Shown here piece by piece: positions 27,498 to 36,794 of a DNA stretch of 64,000 nt. Positions within the stretch are counted from its first letter, which is position 1; every line of letters begins with the position of its first letter. The notes beneath the pieces were generated by a model. That model ran no database searches, was not told the origin of the DNA, and saw nothing but the letters and a program-made list of their open reading frames with translations. The translations under genes and the position numbers were made by a program. Source of the stretch: Maribacter sp. PR1 (GTDB taxonomy: Bacteria; Bacteroidota; Bacteroidia; Flavobacteriales; Flavobacteriaceae); assembly GCF_028464145.1 (NCBI RefSeq), contig NZ_JAQPCG010000002.1:1-64000 (forward strand). The letters are read 5' to 3'.

Positions 27498-28744
27498 CTC
27501 GTTCCGTTTTTATTATTGGAAACATAATAGGTCAAGACTAAAGAGAAGATAACAATTCCTTTGTGCGTTTCTATATAAGATTCTAACAAACCAAAAAAAA
27601 GAAACAAAATAAGCACCGCCAAAAGATGATAATCTTGAATATTCAAAGCATGTCTAAAACAATAAACAAATATCGACAAAAAGCAGATTACTCCAAAAAT
27701 TCCAGACGCCATAAAACTTTCTAAATATTGATTATGTGCATCGTACCATTTTTCGACGCCCTCTTGAAAATTTAAAATTTTAAATTGATGGGTTAATTCA
27801 TTACGAACATCACCTATGCCAACTCCAATAAAGAAGTTCTCTTTAATAATATTTATACTAGCGTTAATTTTCTTTTTTCGAGTTACTATACCCCCTACTT
27901 TGTTCTTTTCCATATCTCCAACTACCAACTCCTTATAAGTTTTTACAAAACGTTGTCTAAGGACTGGCACTGTCTTAAAAATAGTATAAAAAAGAAGACT
28001 CAAAATTACAATAGAAAATAGTAGTCCTAAAAACTTAAATCTCTTAAACCCCAGATAAATGGTATAGGTGGTGGAAAAAATAGCCAAAAACAATAATAAG
28101 CCCCTTGAACTGAGTAGTATTATAAAGAGAACTTGCAGCACCAAGCATAATAAATAAAAGGGGGGAATTAGTTTTCTGTGAAAAAATGCGCCAATTATAT
28201 TAAGCACAATTAATAAAGAAAAATAGTTCGGCCCAAATTCAAGATGACGGCTTAGGTGGTAATTATTATATCTCCAATCGAGCCATCGTTGTATCGGTAT
28301 ATCGTTATTAGTTAGAAAAATAGCATTCTTTAAAAAGCAGTAGACGCATGCAAAAGTAGTTGCTAATATGAAAATTTTTATTAAGAACGTCTTACGGGGC
28401 AGGGCTTTGTCGTTTAACATCAATATCAAAGGAAAGGCTATCAAAGACATAGACCTCATCATTATTCTAACCCCACTATTAATATCCTCTGTATATAATA
28501 ATGAACCTAATCGTGTTAAAAATAAGAGAAAAAAGAACAGATATAAATAACTAAAAAAAACCTTCCCCGTTTTAAAATATTTAAGCAGTACCAACCCCGT
28601 AGAAGCAATAATGAACATGCTATTAATATTAATCGAAAAAGGGTAAGATACTACGATTCCTAAAAAGGATAAATAAATTAAATTATCAATTAACTTTTCG
28701 TGTGGCCAATAAACCGATAAATTATGCTTGAGAGCCATTTGCAA
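27476..28744 (-). CDS. O-antigen ligase/polymerase family protein 1 (Wzy/WaaL-like)
   Basis: A 422-residue polytopic membrane protein with about 10-12 helices and a large periplasmic loop (about 245-340). The segment VGIGDVRNEL ... YDAHNQYLESFMASGIFG is the O-antigen ligase (PF04932) signature. It overlaps the next gene by 22 bases and the previous by 23. Together with the related upstream protein it probably supplies the polymerase and the ligase of this cluster; which is which cannot be decided here. Confidence 0.82.
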   Translation of the reverse strand: MQMALKHNLSVYWPHEKLIDNLIYLSFLGIVVSYPFSININSMFIIASTGLVLLKYFKTGKVFFSYLYLFFFLLFLTRLGSLLYTEDINSGVRIMMRSMSLIAFPLILMLNDKALPRKTFLIKIFILATTFACVYCFLKNAIFLTNNDIPIQRWLDWRYNNYHLSRHLEFGPNYFSLLIVLNIIGAFFHRKLIPPFYLLCLVLQVLFIILLSSRGLLLFLAIFSTTYTIYLGFKRFKFLGLLFSIVILSLLFYTIFKTVPVLRQRFVKTYKELVVGDMEKNKVGGIVTRKKKINASINIIKENFFIGVGIGDVRNELTHQFKILNFQEGVEKWYDAHNQYLESFMASGIFGVICFLSIFVYCFRHALNIQDYHLLAVLILFLFFGLLESYIETHKGIVIFSLVLTYYVSNNKNGTSCQISQI

Positions 28745-30002
28745 TCTTTAAATTATGAGGTTTAATCTTATATACCTCTAAATACATCAGAAGACCAATT
28801 AAAATGAAAACAATTGTTTGCGAGGTAAAAAAGTAATAGTTGTTTAAAAGAAAAGAACAGATTTCGAGTAAGAAAACCGATACAAAAATCATTCTTTGAT
28901 AGTTCACTTTTTGGTCTATTATAGGTGGTTTTCTAATGAACCTAAACAGGGTTCTGAATAAAACAATTTGATATACTATAAAAAGGAATAAACCTATAAT
29001 TCCTCCTTCGGCAAAAAACAAAAGAAAGTTATTATGTGCGGCTACCCCATCCTTATTGGAAATGCCAAAATAAAAATCATTGAAACCGCCTAAGCCAATA
29101 CCAATAGTCTTTTCAAAGGTCGTCATTTCCAAAACAGAATTCTCAATAATTACAAACCTAGTATTACTAGATGGGTCCTTGAATGCATTTTCCGAGACTA
29201 CCAGTTTTTTGAGTCGCGGAGAAACATCTGTTTTAGCGACTAATAGATACAAGCCAAAAAACACCAAAAGAATCATCATCAAAGATTTTAAAAACTTAAA
29301 TGCCCTTTTCTCTTTAAAAAAATAATAGGCCAAAAAAGAAAGAAAAAGAAAGGCCAAAGGCATCCTTGAATGTGTGTTGAAAAACAGATAGAACAAAAGC
29401 AAAAAGCCTATGAAAGTAAAAAGATTCTTTTTGGGCACTAAGAAGTATTCAATCCAAAGTATAATCAGTATGACTAAAAACATGGAATTTGCGAGTGGAT
29501 GCCCTAGAAAAGATCCTGAAAACCGATATGCACCATTCATAAATCTAATGTCCAAAAAAAAGACTTCAAAAAAGCCAAAAAATATGGCTATAAAAAAAAG
29601 GACCAGGATAAAAACCCTCATTTTGTCATTAAAAGCAGTAATACCCCGTTTATTTAGATATATATAGGTTAATATAGCTACCAGATAATACATCGTAAAA
29701 CGAATTAAACTGGGTATAACTTCAATAGGAGAGTTAAATAAAAAACCAATAACAAAGAGCCATAAAATTAGTATTGCATAGAGATTTAAAGGTAGAAACC
29801 TAACAATTTTTCTTCTTTGGGCAAAGGCAAAAAATGAAATTAAAAAAATCAAAAATGCATAGAGAATATTTGTTGTTTGGGCAAAATTAAAAGGAAGGGC
29901 TTTACTCACCAGAAGTTTGTCTACAAAATATGTAAAGGAACTAATAGCAATCACAACTAAAACCAGTGAAAACTTATTTATTTTCATATTGTAAACGTTC
30001 AT
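28722..30002 (-). CDS. O-antigen ligase/polymerase family protein 2 (Wzy/WaaL-like)
   Basis: A 426-residue membrane protein with about 11 helices and the family motif GIGLGGFNDFYFGI ... AAHNNFLLFFAEGGIIG near residues 300-345. It shares overall layout with the protein encoded just downstream but has little obvious identity, so this is not a recent duplication. It begins 41 bases after the putative glycosyltransferase gene at 30044. An alternative start at MKINKF (residue 6) is possible. Confidence 0.8.
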   Translation of the reverse strand: MNVYNMKINKFSLVLVVIAISSFTYFVDKLLVSKALPFNFAQTTNILYAFLIFLISFFAFAQRRKIVRFLPLNLYAILILWLFVIGFLFNSPIEVIPSLIRFTMYYLVAILTYIYLNKRGITAFNDKMRVFILVLFFIAIFFGFFEVFFLDIRFMNGAYRFSGSFLGHPLANSMFLVILIILWIEYFLVPKKNLFTFIGFLLLFYLFFNTHSRMPLAFLFLSFLAYYFFKEKRAFKFLKSLMMILLVFFGLYLLVAKTDVSPRLKKLVVSENAFKDPSSNTRFVIIENSVLEMTTFEKTIGIGLGGFNDFYFGISNKDGVAAHNNFLLFFAEGGIIGLFLFIVYQIVLFRTLFRFIRKPPIIDQKVNYQRMIFVSVFLLEICSFLLNNYYFFTSQTIVFILIGLLMYLEVYKIKPHNLKIANGSQA

Positions 30003-30043
30003 TGCAAAACCTATTGTATTAGAGTTTGTGCTAATTTTTTCTT

Positions 30044-31270
30044 CTACTGCGTCAGTAAGGTCTTTAGATTGCTTACTATGGTTCTAGCAGATGACGGAGT
30101 GTTTTTTGACAAAAAATCGTTATTTGAATTTTTAGCGTAATTTACCTTTTGTGTCTGGAACTTCATAACTAATAATTCCTTTAGTTGTTTTTCTGAGAAT
30201 ATTTTAACAATGTGGTCGTTTTTGAGAAATCCGTTTTTAACCTTCCAGAAAGGAAAATTAATCATTAGTGATACTACTTGGACGCCATAGTTAAGACCTT
30301 CTACTATACATGTAGATAAATTGCTTAGTAAAATTCCGTAATTATCAATAGTGTTTATGAATGGTTCGTTTTTAACAATCTTCACATCCTTGATGTTTTG
30401 AAACTGCTTGTAGTCCTCTTCCTGCTCTCTTGGATGCAATTTTATATAAAGAGGCACCCTTTCACTAGGATACATTTCTTTAAGACACTTATTTATCAAA
30501 AGAATATCTTTAATTTGAAATTCATGATATGAAAACATCCCATGCCACTTATAGGCCGACGTTATGAAACACACCGATTTTGGATATTTGGGGATGAAAG
30601 ATTTATCCTTTTCCTTAAAGTAGGTTATCATGCGGGGCAAACCGGTATTAAAAACTTTAACTTTCTTTAAAGTGTATTTCTTAATCTCATCTGAGGAAAA
30701 CTTCCCAATGGTATATACGTGGTTTAGGTTTCCACAAGCGATTGTGCTCGGCAAATAAGGACTTAGTGCTGTTTTAGCGAACGTCTTTGAGATAAAAAGC
30801 ACTAGTCTCTTAGAAAAATACTCTTTAAAATCTGATAGTTTATTATTCGATTTTAAAAATACGTCTGAGAAATTAAAGGCAATAGGAGGGTTAATCAATC
30901 CATCCAAAATCATTGAGCAGGTTTTATTTTGCTTATTTGCATAATAAATAAACTGACGCTGAATGGCACCATCGTTGCCAAACACAAAGGAATCATAATT
31001 TGCAGTAATATCCTTTATTGGTTTTCTTAATTGATATATAACCTCTATTCTTTTGAACAAGGAAATATTATAAAATGATTTTGACAGCTTTTGATTAGAA
31101 AAGGGTAAAGTTTTAATTTCTTTTGGGTACTCTAGGTTTTGAAAAAAAAAATTATTGGTATTCAAATAATCGCAAACAAAACCCTCTTTGACAAGTAAGT
31201 CTATAACTGGGTTCATATTTAGGAGATGCTCCTTGTTTTGTGGGACGAACAATATTTTTTTAACACTCAT
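30044..31270 (-). CDS. Putative GT-B glycosyltransferase with HP motif
   Basis: A 408-residue soluble protein not clearly assigned to a CAZy family. The N-terminal KILFVPQNKEHLLNMNPVI fits a Rossmann half, and the C-terminal half has YIKLHPREQEEDY (about 293-305) and a serine-rich turn LLSNLSTCIVEGL (about 338-350). An HP pair and a downstream Ser/Thr turn recur in CMP-sugar using transferases (sialyl-, Kdo-type) and in CDP-glycerol transferases. Its start overlaps the neighbouring gene by 4 bases (ATGA). It is probably a transferase for one of the acidic sugars made by this cluster. Confidence 0.5.
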   Translation of the reverse strand: MSVKKILFVPQNKEHLLNMNPVIDLLVKEGFVCDYLNTNNFFFQNLEYPKEIKTLPFSNQKLSKSFYNISLFKRIEVIYQLRKPIKDITANYDSFVFGNDGAIQRQFIYYANKQNKTCSMILDGLINPPIAFNFSDVFLKSNNKLSDFKEYFSKRLVLFISKTFAKTALSPYLPSTIACGNLNHVYTIGKFSSDEIKKYTLKKVKVFNTGLPRMITYFKEKDKSFIPKYPKSVCFITSAYKWHGMFSYHEFQIKDILLINKCLKEMYPSERVPLYIKLHPREQEEDYKQFQNIKDVKIVKNEPFINTIDNYGILLSNLSTCIVEGLNYGVQVVSLMINFPFWKVKNGFLKNDHIVKIFSEKQLKELLVMKFQTQKVNYAKNSNNDFLSKNTPSSARTIVSNLKTLLTQ

Positions 31271-32364
31271 TTATTTCTCTTTTGTTTCCCAGTATTTTTC
31301 AAAGTGCCATCCAATAATTTAATATTTTTTCTTCCTAGAAAGACATCGTTCCATATGGATAATCTTGGTGATATATAATTTAATCTATGTTCAAAATACG
31401 GAAAAAGAACATGAACGCTTTGTACGCTAAAAAGTGCTGCATAAATCAGCAGGGAAGAACCGATACCGTAAACGTTTACGTCTTTCCTTTTTATAAATAC
31501 CGCCTCCAGAGATAATTGACCGCCAATCACTGTTACGTCAATATCTAATTCGCTAAATATTGCCAAAATTTCTTCAATCTCCTTTTCATCCTGAAAAGGA
31601 TGAAACTTGATGGCTATCTCGTTAAAAGCAAAATATTCCTTACTAAACCACCGAACAAAATGATAAAGATCTTTTTCTCTAACTACATTTTGATTTTTTA
31701 CTGCATCAAAAACAAAAATTTCATTAAATGAAATGTCCGAGTAATTATAAAGACTATCATCACCAATTCCTACTAATATTCTATTTGAGTTCTCTTGATT
31801 TAAATATGATTTTTCCGATAAGCAATATATTTTTGATTTCTCTTCTTTCAAATTAGATAGAAATCCGCCAGGTACGTACCTTAATCGTTTAGCACAGAAA
31901 ACAGGAAATAATTTGAAAGCCGATTCTAATACTTTAATATGTAAAGGTATCTGTTTCGGAAATTTTTTTAATAGTTCTTGCTCTGACAGATAGGCGTCCA
32001 AACCGTCTTCAATATAGTTTACACAAACACATTTTGGATGTGAAAAAAAAGCCCTGTATAAAGGAACTCTAGAGTTCGGGCAAAAATAGGTAAAGGCATC
32101 GTCAATATTTTCTTCTATAATTGAATCTATTTCATAAAGGACTTTTCTATTTGCCCTAAACCTTAGATTAGGTAATTTTTTTAAGGTATTGAATGGGTGA
32201 TAATATATGTATTTGGGGAGTTTTACCGTTTTTACTGCAAGAGGAGTAGTAACACCTCTTGAAAGAATAAAAACAACTTTTTCTTTATTGATATTTCCAT
32301 TCTCAACAATTAAGGTTGCCGTTAATAAATTTATATTACTATGTATGTGAAATAAATATTTCAT
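31267..32364 (-). CDS. Putative polysialyltransferase/GT52-like glycosyltransferase
   Basis: A 365-residue protein resembling bacterial sialyl/polysialyltransferase-like enzymes. The N-terminus MKYLFHIHSNINLLTATLIV is a GT-B-like start. The C-terminal half shows the HP motif (IAIKFHPFQDEKE) and the serine motif (NVYGIGSSLLIYAALF) that bind CMP-sugar in GT38/GT52/GT80 enzymes. It lies in a cluster with two cytidylyltransferases, which fits a CMP-nonulosonate donor. It overlaps the flippase gene by 26 bases. Family assignment is from motif pattern only. Confidence 0.55.
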   Translation of the reverse strand: MKYLFHIHSNINLLTATLIVENGNINKEKVVFILSRGVTTPLAVKTVKLPKYIYYHPFNTLKKLPNLRFRANRKVLYEIDSIIEENIDDAFTYFCPNSRVPLYRAFFSHPKCVCVNYIEDGLDAYLSEQELLKKFPKQIPLHIKVLESAFKLFPVFCAKRLRYVPGGFLSNLKEEKSKIYCLSEKSYLNQENSNRILVGIGDDSLYNYSDISFNEIFVFDAVKNQNVVREKDLYHFVRWFSKEYFAFNEIAIKFHPFQDEKEIEEILAIFSELDIDVTVIGGQLSLEAVFIKRKDVNVYGIGSSLLIYAALFSVQSVHVLFPYFEHRLNYISPRLSIWNDVFLGRKNIKLLDGTLKNTGKQKRNK

Positions 32365-33763
32365 AAAATATTGAAAATAATAAAAACAATATACTTACCG
32401 GAATTATCAATCTTTTCTCAAAAGAATAGAAAGATTCGTTGATTTCTTTATAATTTTTTCTCACGACATAAACCGTAAAGAACAATAAGTACGCAATACT
32501 ACTTGAAAATGGCAATGATTTAATCGATAAATATGGAAACAATAAATAAAAAAGTGCAATGGTCACAACCCCTGTTATAATAATCCGTACATACCCAATG
32601 ATTAAATTGTTCATAAATGTAAATAATTGGGTGTGCATTGCCGTATATCTTTCGATAAGTAAGAACATTGCCATTAGAAAAAATACAGAAGCATCGATTA
32701 GATGAACTTTTGAACCGATGAAATCTAAAAGTGTATTCCCTAAAAACAAAAGGAAAATTAATCCTGAAATTATAACCAAATAAGAAAACCCCATGGAAAA
32801 ACGTACCTTTTCAATCATTTCCGAAATCTTTCCTTGACCCCTTAATTTCGTAAATTCTGGAATTTTGGAGTAAAAGGGAGCCCTTGAAACCTCTTTTAAT
32901 TGCGCAAATATTTTATCTGTTAGTAAATACGAATTTGCAATATCTAAAGGCACGAGATTAGCTATTAAAAGATTAAGGCCCTGTTGCGTTCCTGTTCCTG
33001 ACAAGCCCACAATAAAAGACCTCCATGATAAATTAAATACCATTTTATCTATACTTCTTTTCGTAACAGATTCCATAATGTCTTTCTTTTCAACCAGAAC
33101 TCGTTTGGTCAAAAAATAATAGTTAAAGAAGTTTAATATTATCCAAAAATTAAGGACAATCATAAAATTCAATAAAGTAGGGCTGATCAGCATAATAACC
33201 ACTAATGAAAGAGACGATAATCCCTTCAATAGAACTTCCCATCTTTTGACTAAGGCCACCTTGTTAAGGCCTATTAAACATGAAATATATAGGTTGCTGT
33301 ATAAAAAAAATGAGCACCCAATTACCATTGCCACACTGGCATACCAAAAGTCTAAATTGCCCGAAATAGAACTTTTTAAACTGAAATAGGTAATTGTTGA
33401 AATCAGTATAAGAGAAATAATGAAAATGTATCTATAGTATAACTTTGATCTTTGAAAAATTCGTGAAATCAATTTAAAATTTGGAAGGTCTTTGTTTTTG
33501 GAAGTAGAGTTTAATTCGTCTAAGTTTTCTACCCCTGCATTTGCATAAGCAAATAGCCTAGATAAATTTTCCTTTAGTCCAAAATCAAATATATTCTTCA
33601 ATTGTATAATCGTTGCTAGTATCAAATATATTTTAGTTTCAATACTGGAAAATTTTACCAATATCAAGGGTAGCACAATAATAGTATTGGTAGATATGGT
33701 TATTAAGCTCGCCCAAGTAGTTAAGGTAGGGGAGTTCCATAAGCGATTAAAAAAAATAATCAT
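32339..33763 (-). CDS. Wzx-type polysaccharide flippase
   Basis: A 474-residue membrane protein with about 12 helices in the polysaccharide transporter/MATE-like fold. The layout of paired helices with a conserved-looking charged loop (SRAPFYSKIPEFTKLRGQGK, about 295-314) matches Wzx proteins that flip undecaprenyl-linked repeat units to the periplasm. With the initiating transferase and Wzy-like proteins it defines a Wzx/Wzy-dependent pathway. Confidence 0.8.
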   Translation of the reverse strand: MIIFFNRLWNSPTLTTWASLITISTNTIIVLPLILVKFSSIETKIYLILATIIQLKNIFDFGLKENLSRLFAYANAGVENLDELNSTSKNKDLPNFKLISRIFQRSKLYYRYIFIISLILISTITYFSLKSSISGNLDFWYASVAMVIGCSFFLYSNLYISCLIGLNKVALVKRWEVLLKGLSSLSLVVIMLISPTLLNFMIVLNFWIILNFFNYYFLTKRVLVEKKDIMESVTKRSIDKMVFNLSWRSFIVGLSGTGTQQGLNLLIANLVPLDIANSYLLTDKIFAQLKEVSRAPFYSKIPEFTKLRGQGKISEMIEKVRFSMGFSYLVIISGLIFLLFLGNTLLDFIGSKVHLIDASVFFLMAMFLLIERYTAMHTQLFTFMNNLIIGYVRIIITGVVTIALFYLLFPYLSIKSLPFSSSIAYLLFFTVYVVRKNYKEINESFYSFEKRLIIPVSILFLLFSIFYEIFISHT

Positions 33764-33806
33764 AGTATATATTACCGTTAACTATTAACCAAAAAGGTTT
33801 TTAATC

Positions 33807-34409
33807 CTAGAAAAAAGGTGGCCGTGTGTTAAACTTATCAAGTTTATCATTATTATATGCCACAAAATGAATTCCATTTGAATTTGCGGCCTCAAAATCG
33901 TTTATAGAATCACCTATTAAACATGTTTCTTCTTTGTCCAACTGATGTTTGTTAATTAACGTGTTTACAAGGATGTCTTTAGGAGTAGGTGATCCGTGAA
34001 TTGAGATAAAATATTGGTCGATTTCTAGTTTATTACATAAATAATTCAATTCATTTTCATCAGAACCAGAAACTATATGAAACTTGTAATTGGTATAGTT
34101 TTCCTTTATAAAATTAAGGCTTTCCATTATTAGGTTGTTTTTATCGGTCAACCTATCCTTCATAATAAGGGAAAAATTATTAGCGTATTCCAACACCTTG
34201 TTTTCATGGATTTTTTTTCCAAGTATTACCTCATAAAAATGTCTTATTTTAACGTAACGAGAAAGACCTCCGTTAGCTCGATGATAATTTATTAATTCGT
34301 CTACTTTGTCTTCTGGATAATTTTTGAAGATTTCTTTAAATCCAAAATCCCTCATACTCATGGATTCAAGAATTACCCCATCAAAGTCCCATAATATTGT
34401 CTTACTCAT
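33807..34409 (-). CDS. HAD-family phosphatase
   Basis: A 200-residue haloacid-dehalogenase-type phosphatase. Motif I is LWDFDGVILES (6-16), motif II HIVSGSDENE, and the terminal acid motif IGDSINDFEAANSNG. The size and cap type are those of PGP/beta-PGM-like enzymes, not of KdsC. It overlaps the cytidylyltransferase gene by 8 bases and follows the aldolase gene, so it may dephosphorylate a phosphorylated ulosonic acid intermediate (inference). Confidence 0.85.
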   Translation of the reverse strand: MSKTILWDFDGVILESMSMRDFGFKEIFKNYPEDKVDELINYHRANGGLSRYVKIRHFYEVILGKKIHENKVLEYANNFSLIMKDRLTDKNNLIMESLNFIKENYTNYKFHIVSGSDENELNYLCNKLEIDQYFISIHGSPTPKDILVNTLINKHQLDKEETCLIGDSINDFEAANSNGIHFVAYNNDKLDKFNTRPPFF

Positions 34410-35145
34410 CTCTTTCTAGTCTCAAAATTTCGGCCTCAACTTTTAATACGTCCTCTGGACAATCCACTGCCAATGAATTGCCGGATGTTTCTACCATTTT
34501 TATAGGAATACCTAAATCGAAAAAACGAAGTATTTCTATATCTTCAAAATCTTCATAGGTTGATTTGATGTTTTTCTTTCCAAAAGCTTTTAGTTCCTTA
34601 TTGTTAAAACCATAAATACAAACTTGCTTTTTATATATAGGCAATTCATTTTTATTGCTTTTCATTCCCGGGATTGGAAGCCTAGACATATAAATCAGTT
34701 TATTTTTGTCATTAACTAGAACTTTGGGGATATTTACATTATTCACATCTTCATCTATTCCAATAGAACACATTCCGTTGATAATATAATCCTTGTTCTT
34801 CTTCTTTGTTTCCGCTACTTTTAAAATATCCTTATAATTAAGTAAGGGTTCGTCTCCTTGAACATTGACGTAGATATCTGCATCTATTTGTTTAGAAAAC
34901 TCCCATACTCTATCAGTTCCGGTCAGGCAGTGTTCAGAAGTCATTACTGCATTATATCCATAAGATTCAGCTAATTCCTGTATTCTTTGGTCGTCTGTAG
35001 CAATATAAGTATGCTTTTTCCCAAGTGCTTTTTCTACAATCATTGCCACCCTAATGATCATTGGAATTCCAACTAGCTCAATTAATGGCTTACCAGGAAA
35101 TCTTGACGACTTATAACGGGCCGGTATTACCCCTACTATTCTCAT
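34402..35145 (-). CDS. KdsB-like CMP-sugar synthetase (cytidylyltransferase)
   Basis: A 247-residue enzyme of the CMP-Kdo synthetase family: GVIPARYKSSRFPGKPL at the N-terminus, HTYIATDDQRI, CLTGTDRVWEF and YVNVQGDEPLL. These bind CTP and the ulosonic acid. The housekeeping KdsB is normally elsewhere, and this copy sits between an aldolase and a HAD phosphatase with 1- and 8-base overlaps. It probably activates a cluster-specific ulosonic acid. It is distinct from the PseF-type enzyme at 40186. Confidence 0.85.
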   Translation of the reverse strand: MRIVGVIPARYKSSRFPGKPLIELVGIPMIIRVAMIVEKALGKKHTYIATDDQRIQELAESYGYNAVMTSEHCLTGTDRVWEFSKQIDADIYVNVQGDEPLLNYKDILKVAETKKKNKDYIINGMCSIGIDEDVNNVNIPKVLVNDKNKLIYMSRLPIPGMKSNKNELPIYKKQVCIYGFNNKELKAFGKKNIKSTYEDFEDIEILRFFDLGIPIKMVETSGNSLAVDCPEDVLKVEAEILRLERDE

Positions 35146-36701
35146 TAAATTATACTGTAGATTGAAGTTGTTTTGACTTTTTTATATTTAGTAGGAGTTA
35201 TAGCAATTATTTTTAGTTGTTTAGATTTCAAAGCATCATTAAGAATATTTTGATTTTCCTGAGCTAATACAAATTGTATTTGATCGATAGTTGTATCATA
35301 ACCATCAAAACCGGCAAGATAAATATTCTTAACCCCTAAATCTAACGCTATCTGAAAACTTAAGGTCATGGGGGAATCCTTTGATGCTCCGGTGAAATCA
35401 ATAGCTTCCAATTCTACTGAAACTCTTTTAACTTCATCAGGTATTATCGTTCCCATATTTCTTGGAAAAGGGGGGTAAACACAGGTCTTTTTCTCTAGCT
35501 TGGCCACATCTCCAAGTGTTTTCAAAAGCTTTTCGCTTTCAAAACCCGCCAATGCATAGTATTGTTTATTTTCTATATCTATATACGTGGAAACGTTACG
35601 TGCTCCCGCATGAATAATGCAGAAATTATTTTTCTCTTCTACTAGTTTTTTAATGGCAACATTATGATTAAGGGCAGATTTTCCTCCCCCCAAAATTACT
35701 GCAGAATCAAAAGTTTCTTTGAGTGATAAAACCGGTAATTTCATGTTGTCTTCTAAAGAATCCTTTTGATTGTTCAATGCATTTAGAATACTTCCAATCG
35801 GATAACGATTCATGCCTACCCACTCCATAACTTGTTTTTGGGGCAGGGAAAAGGCCCCGGAGAACATATATGGTAAATTAGTGCCCCAACCATATCTAAT
35901 TTTTAAGCTTTCAAAAGCTCCAACAACCCTGCTTAACGGTGTGAATTTTATTTTTCGTATATTCTTGCTATCTAAATAAGTTAGCAATAATTCCGTTCTT
36001 AGGTTTCCCGCACCCCTTCCCATTCCGGTTATAGTCGCATCCACCATGGCACAACCGCCCTCTATTGCCATTAAGGTATTTGCCAATGCCATTTCCAAGT
36101 TATTATGACCATGAAACCCAAGGGTCACATTAGTCTTGGATTTTACCAGTTCTATAATTTCATCCACTTCTTGGGGCATGATTCCCCCATAGGAATCTAC
36201 CATGTAAAAATAATCTATCGTATCGTCAAGTCCATTGAGCATATCCAAAAAGGAGGGATCATTTTTCCAACTGGACATATACATAACATTAAAGGCAACT
36301 TCAAAACCCATTGTTTTTACTGCCTTAGCAAGAGTTATTGCTCGTTCAAAATTTGCAGGATCAATAGCCATTCTTACCATGGATATATAAGGGATGCATG
36401 ATGTCAAAAGGCTATCCAAATGCTCAACCCTAATATTTTTTTCATCTAGGATAATCACCAGCTTCTTGGAAGGCATGGCTTTTTTTAAAGCTTCCATCAC
36501 GTAGTCGGGACAGTAAAAATACTCTCCTAAATACCCATTAAGAGGGGTGCTTCTATACCCTATCTCTACATAATCAATAGGGAGCTCCTCCATTGACCTG
36601 CAATATTCTTCTACCAAATCTTTACTAAAATCCCAATTGGTGTAATAGCCTCCATCTCTTAGGGTGCAATCCAATATTTGCAGGTTTTCTATAGCTCTCA
36701 T
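35145..36701 (-). CDS. HMGL-type aldolase fused to a MAF/DUF115-like domain
   Basis: A 518-residue two-domain protein. Residues about 5-290 are a DRE-TIM metallolyase related to 4-hydroxy-2-oxovalerate aldolase and HMG-CoA lyase: LDCTLRDGGYYTNWDF (metal and catalytic loop), FGFHGHNNLEMALAN-like GFHGHNNLEMALAN (His ligands) and GMGRGAGNLRTE. Residues about 330-518 begin SAVILGGGKSALNHNVAIK and contain AGFDGYDTT, resembling the DUF115/MptE-like domain of Maf flagellin glycosyltransferases. A pyruvate aldolase next to a KdsB-like enzyme suggests synthesis of a 2-keto-3-deoxy acid sugar. The second domain may bind a nucleotide sugar. The reaction is not established. Confidence 0.7.
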   Translation of the reverse strand: MRAIENLQILDCTLRDGGYYTNWDFSKDLVEEYCRSMEELPIDYVEIGYRSTPLNGYLGEYFYCPDYVMEALKKAMPSKKLVIILDEKNIRVEHLDSLLTSCIPYISMVRMAIDPANFERAITLAKAVKTMGFEVAFNVMYMSSWKNDPSFLDMLNGLDDTIDYFYMVDSYGGIMPQEVDEIIELVKSKTNVTLGFHGHNNLEMALANTLMAIEGGCAMVDATITGMGRGAGNLRTELLLTYLDSKNIRKIKFTPLSRVVGAFESLKIRYGWGTNLPYMFSGAFSLPQKQVMEWVGMNRYPIGSILNALNNQKDSLEDNMKLPVLSLKETFDSAVILGGGKSALNHNVAIKKLVEEKNNFCIIHAGARNVSTYIDIENKQYYALAGFESEKLLKTLGDVAKLEKKTCVYPPFPRNMGTIIPDEVKRVSVELEAIDFTGASKDSPMTLSFQIALDLGVKNIYLAGFDGYDTTIDQIQFVLAQENQNILNDALKSKQLKIIAITPTKYKKVKTTSIYSII

Positions 36702-36794
36702 CTTGTAATCTACTATTAATTTATAAGCCTGTTAGTGATTTCTAAATATAAGTTTGTTAGTGTTTTTTTCAGACTAATCAATATGTTTTAATTT

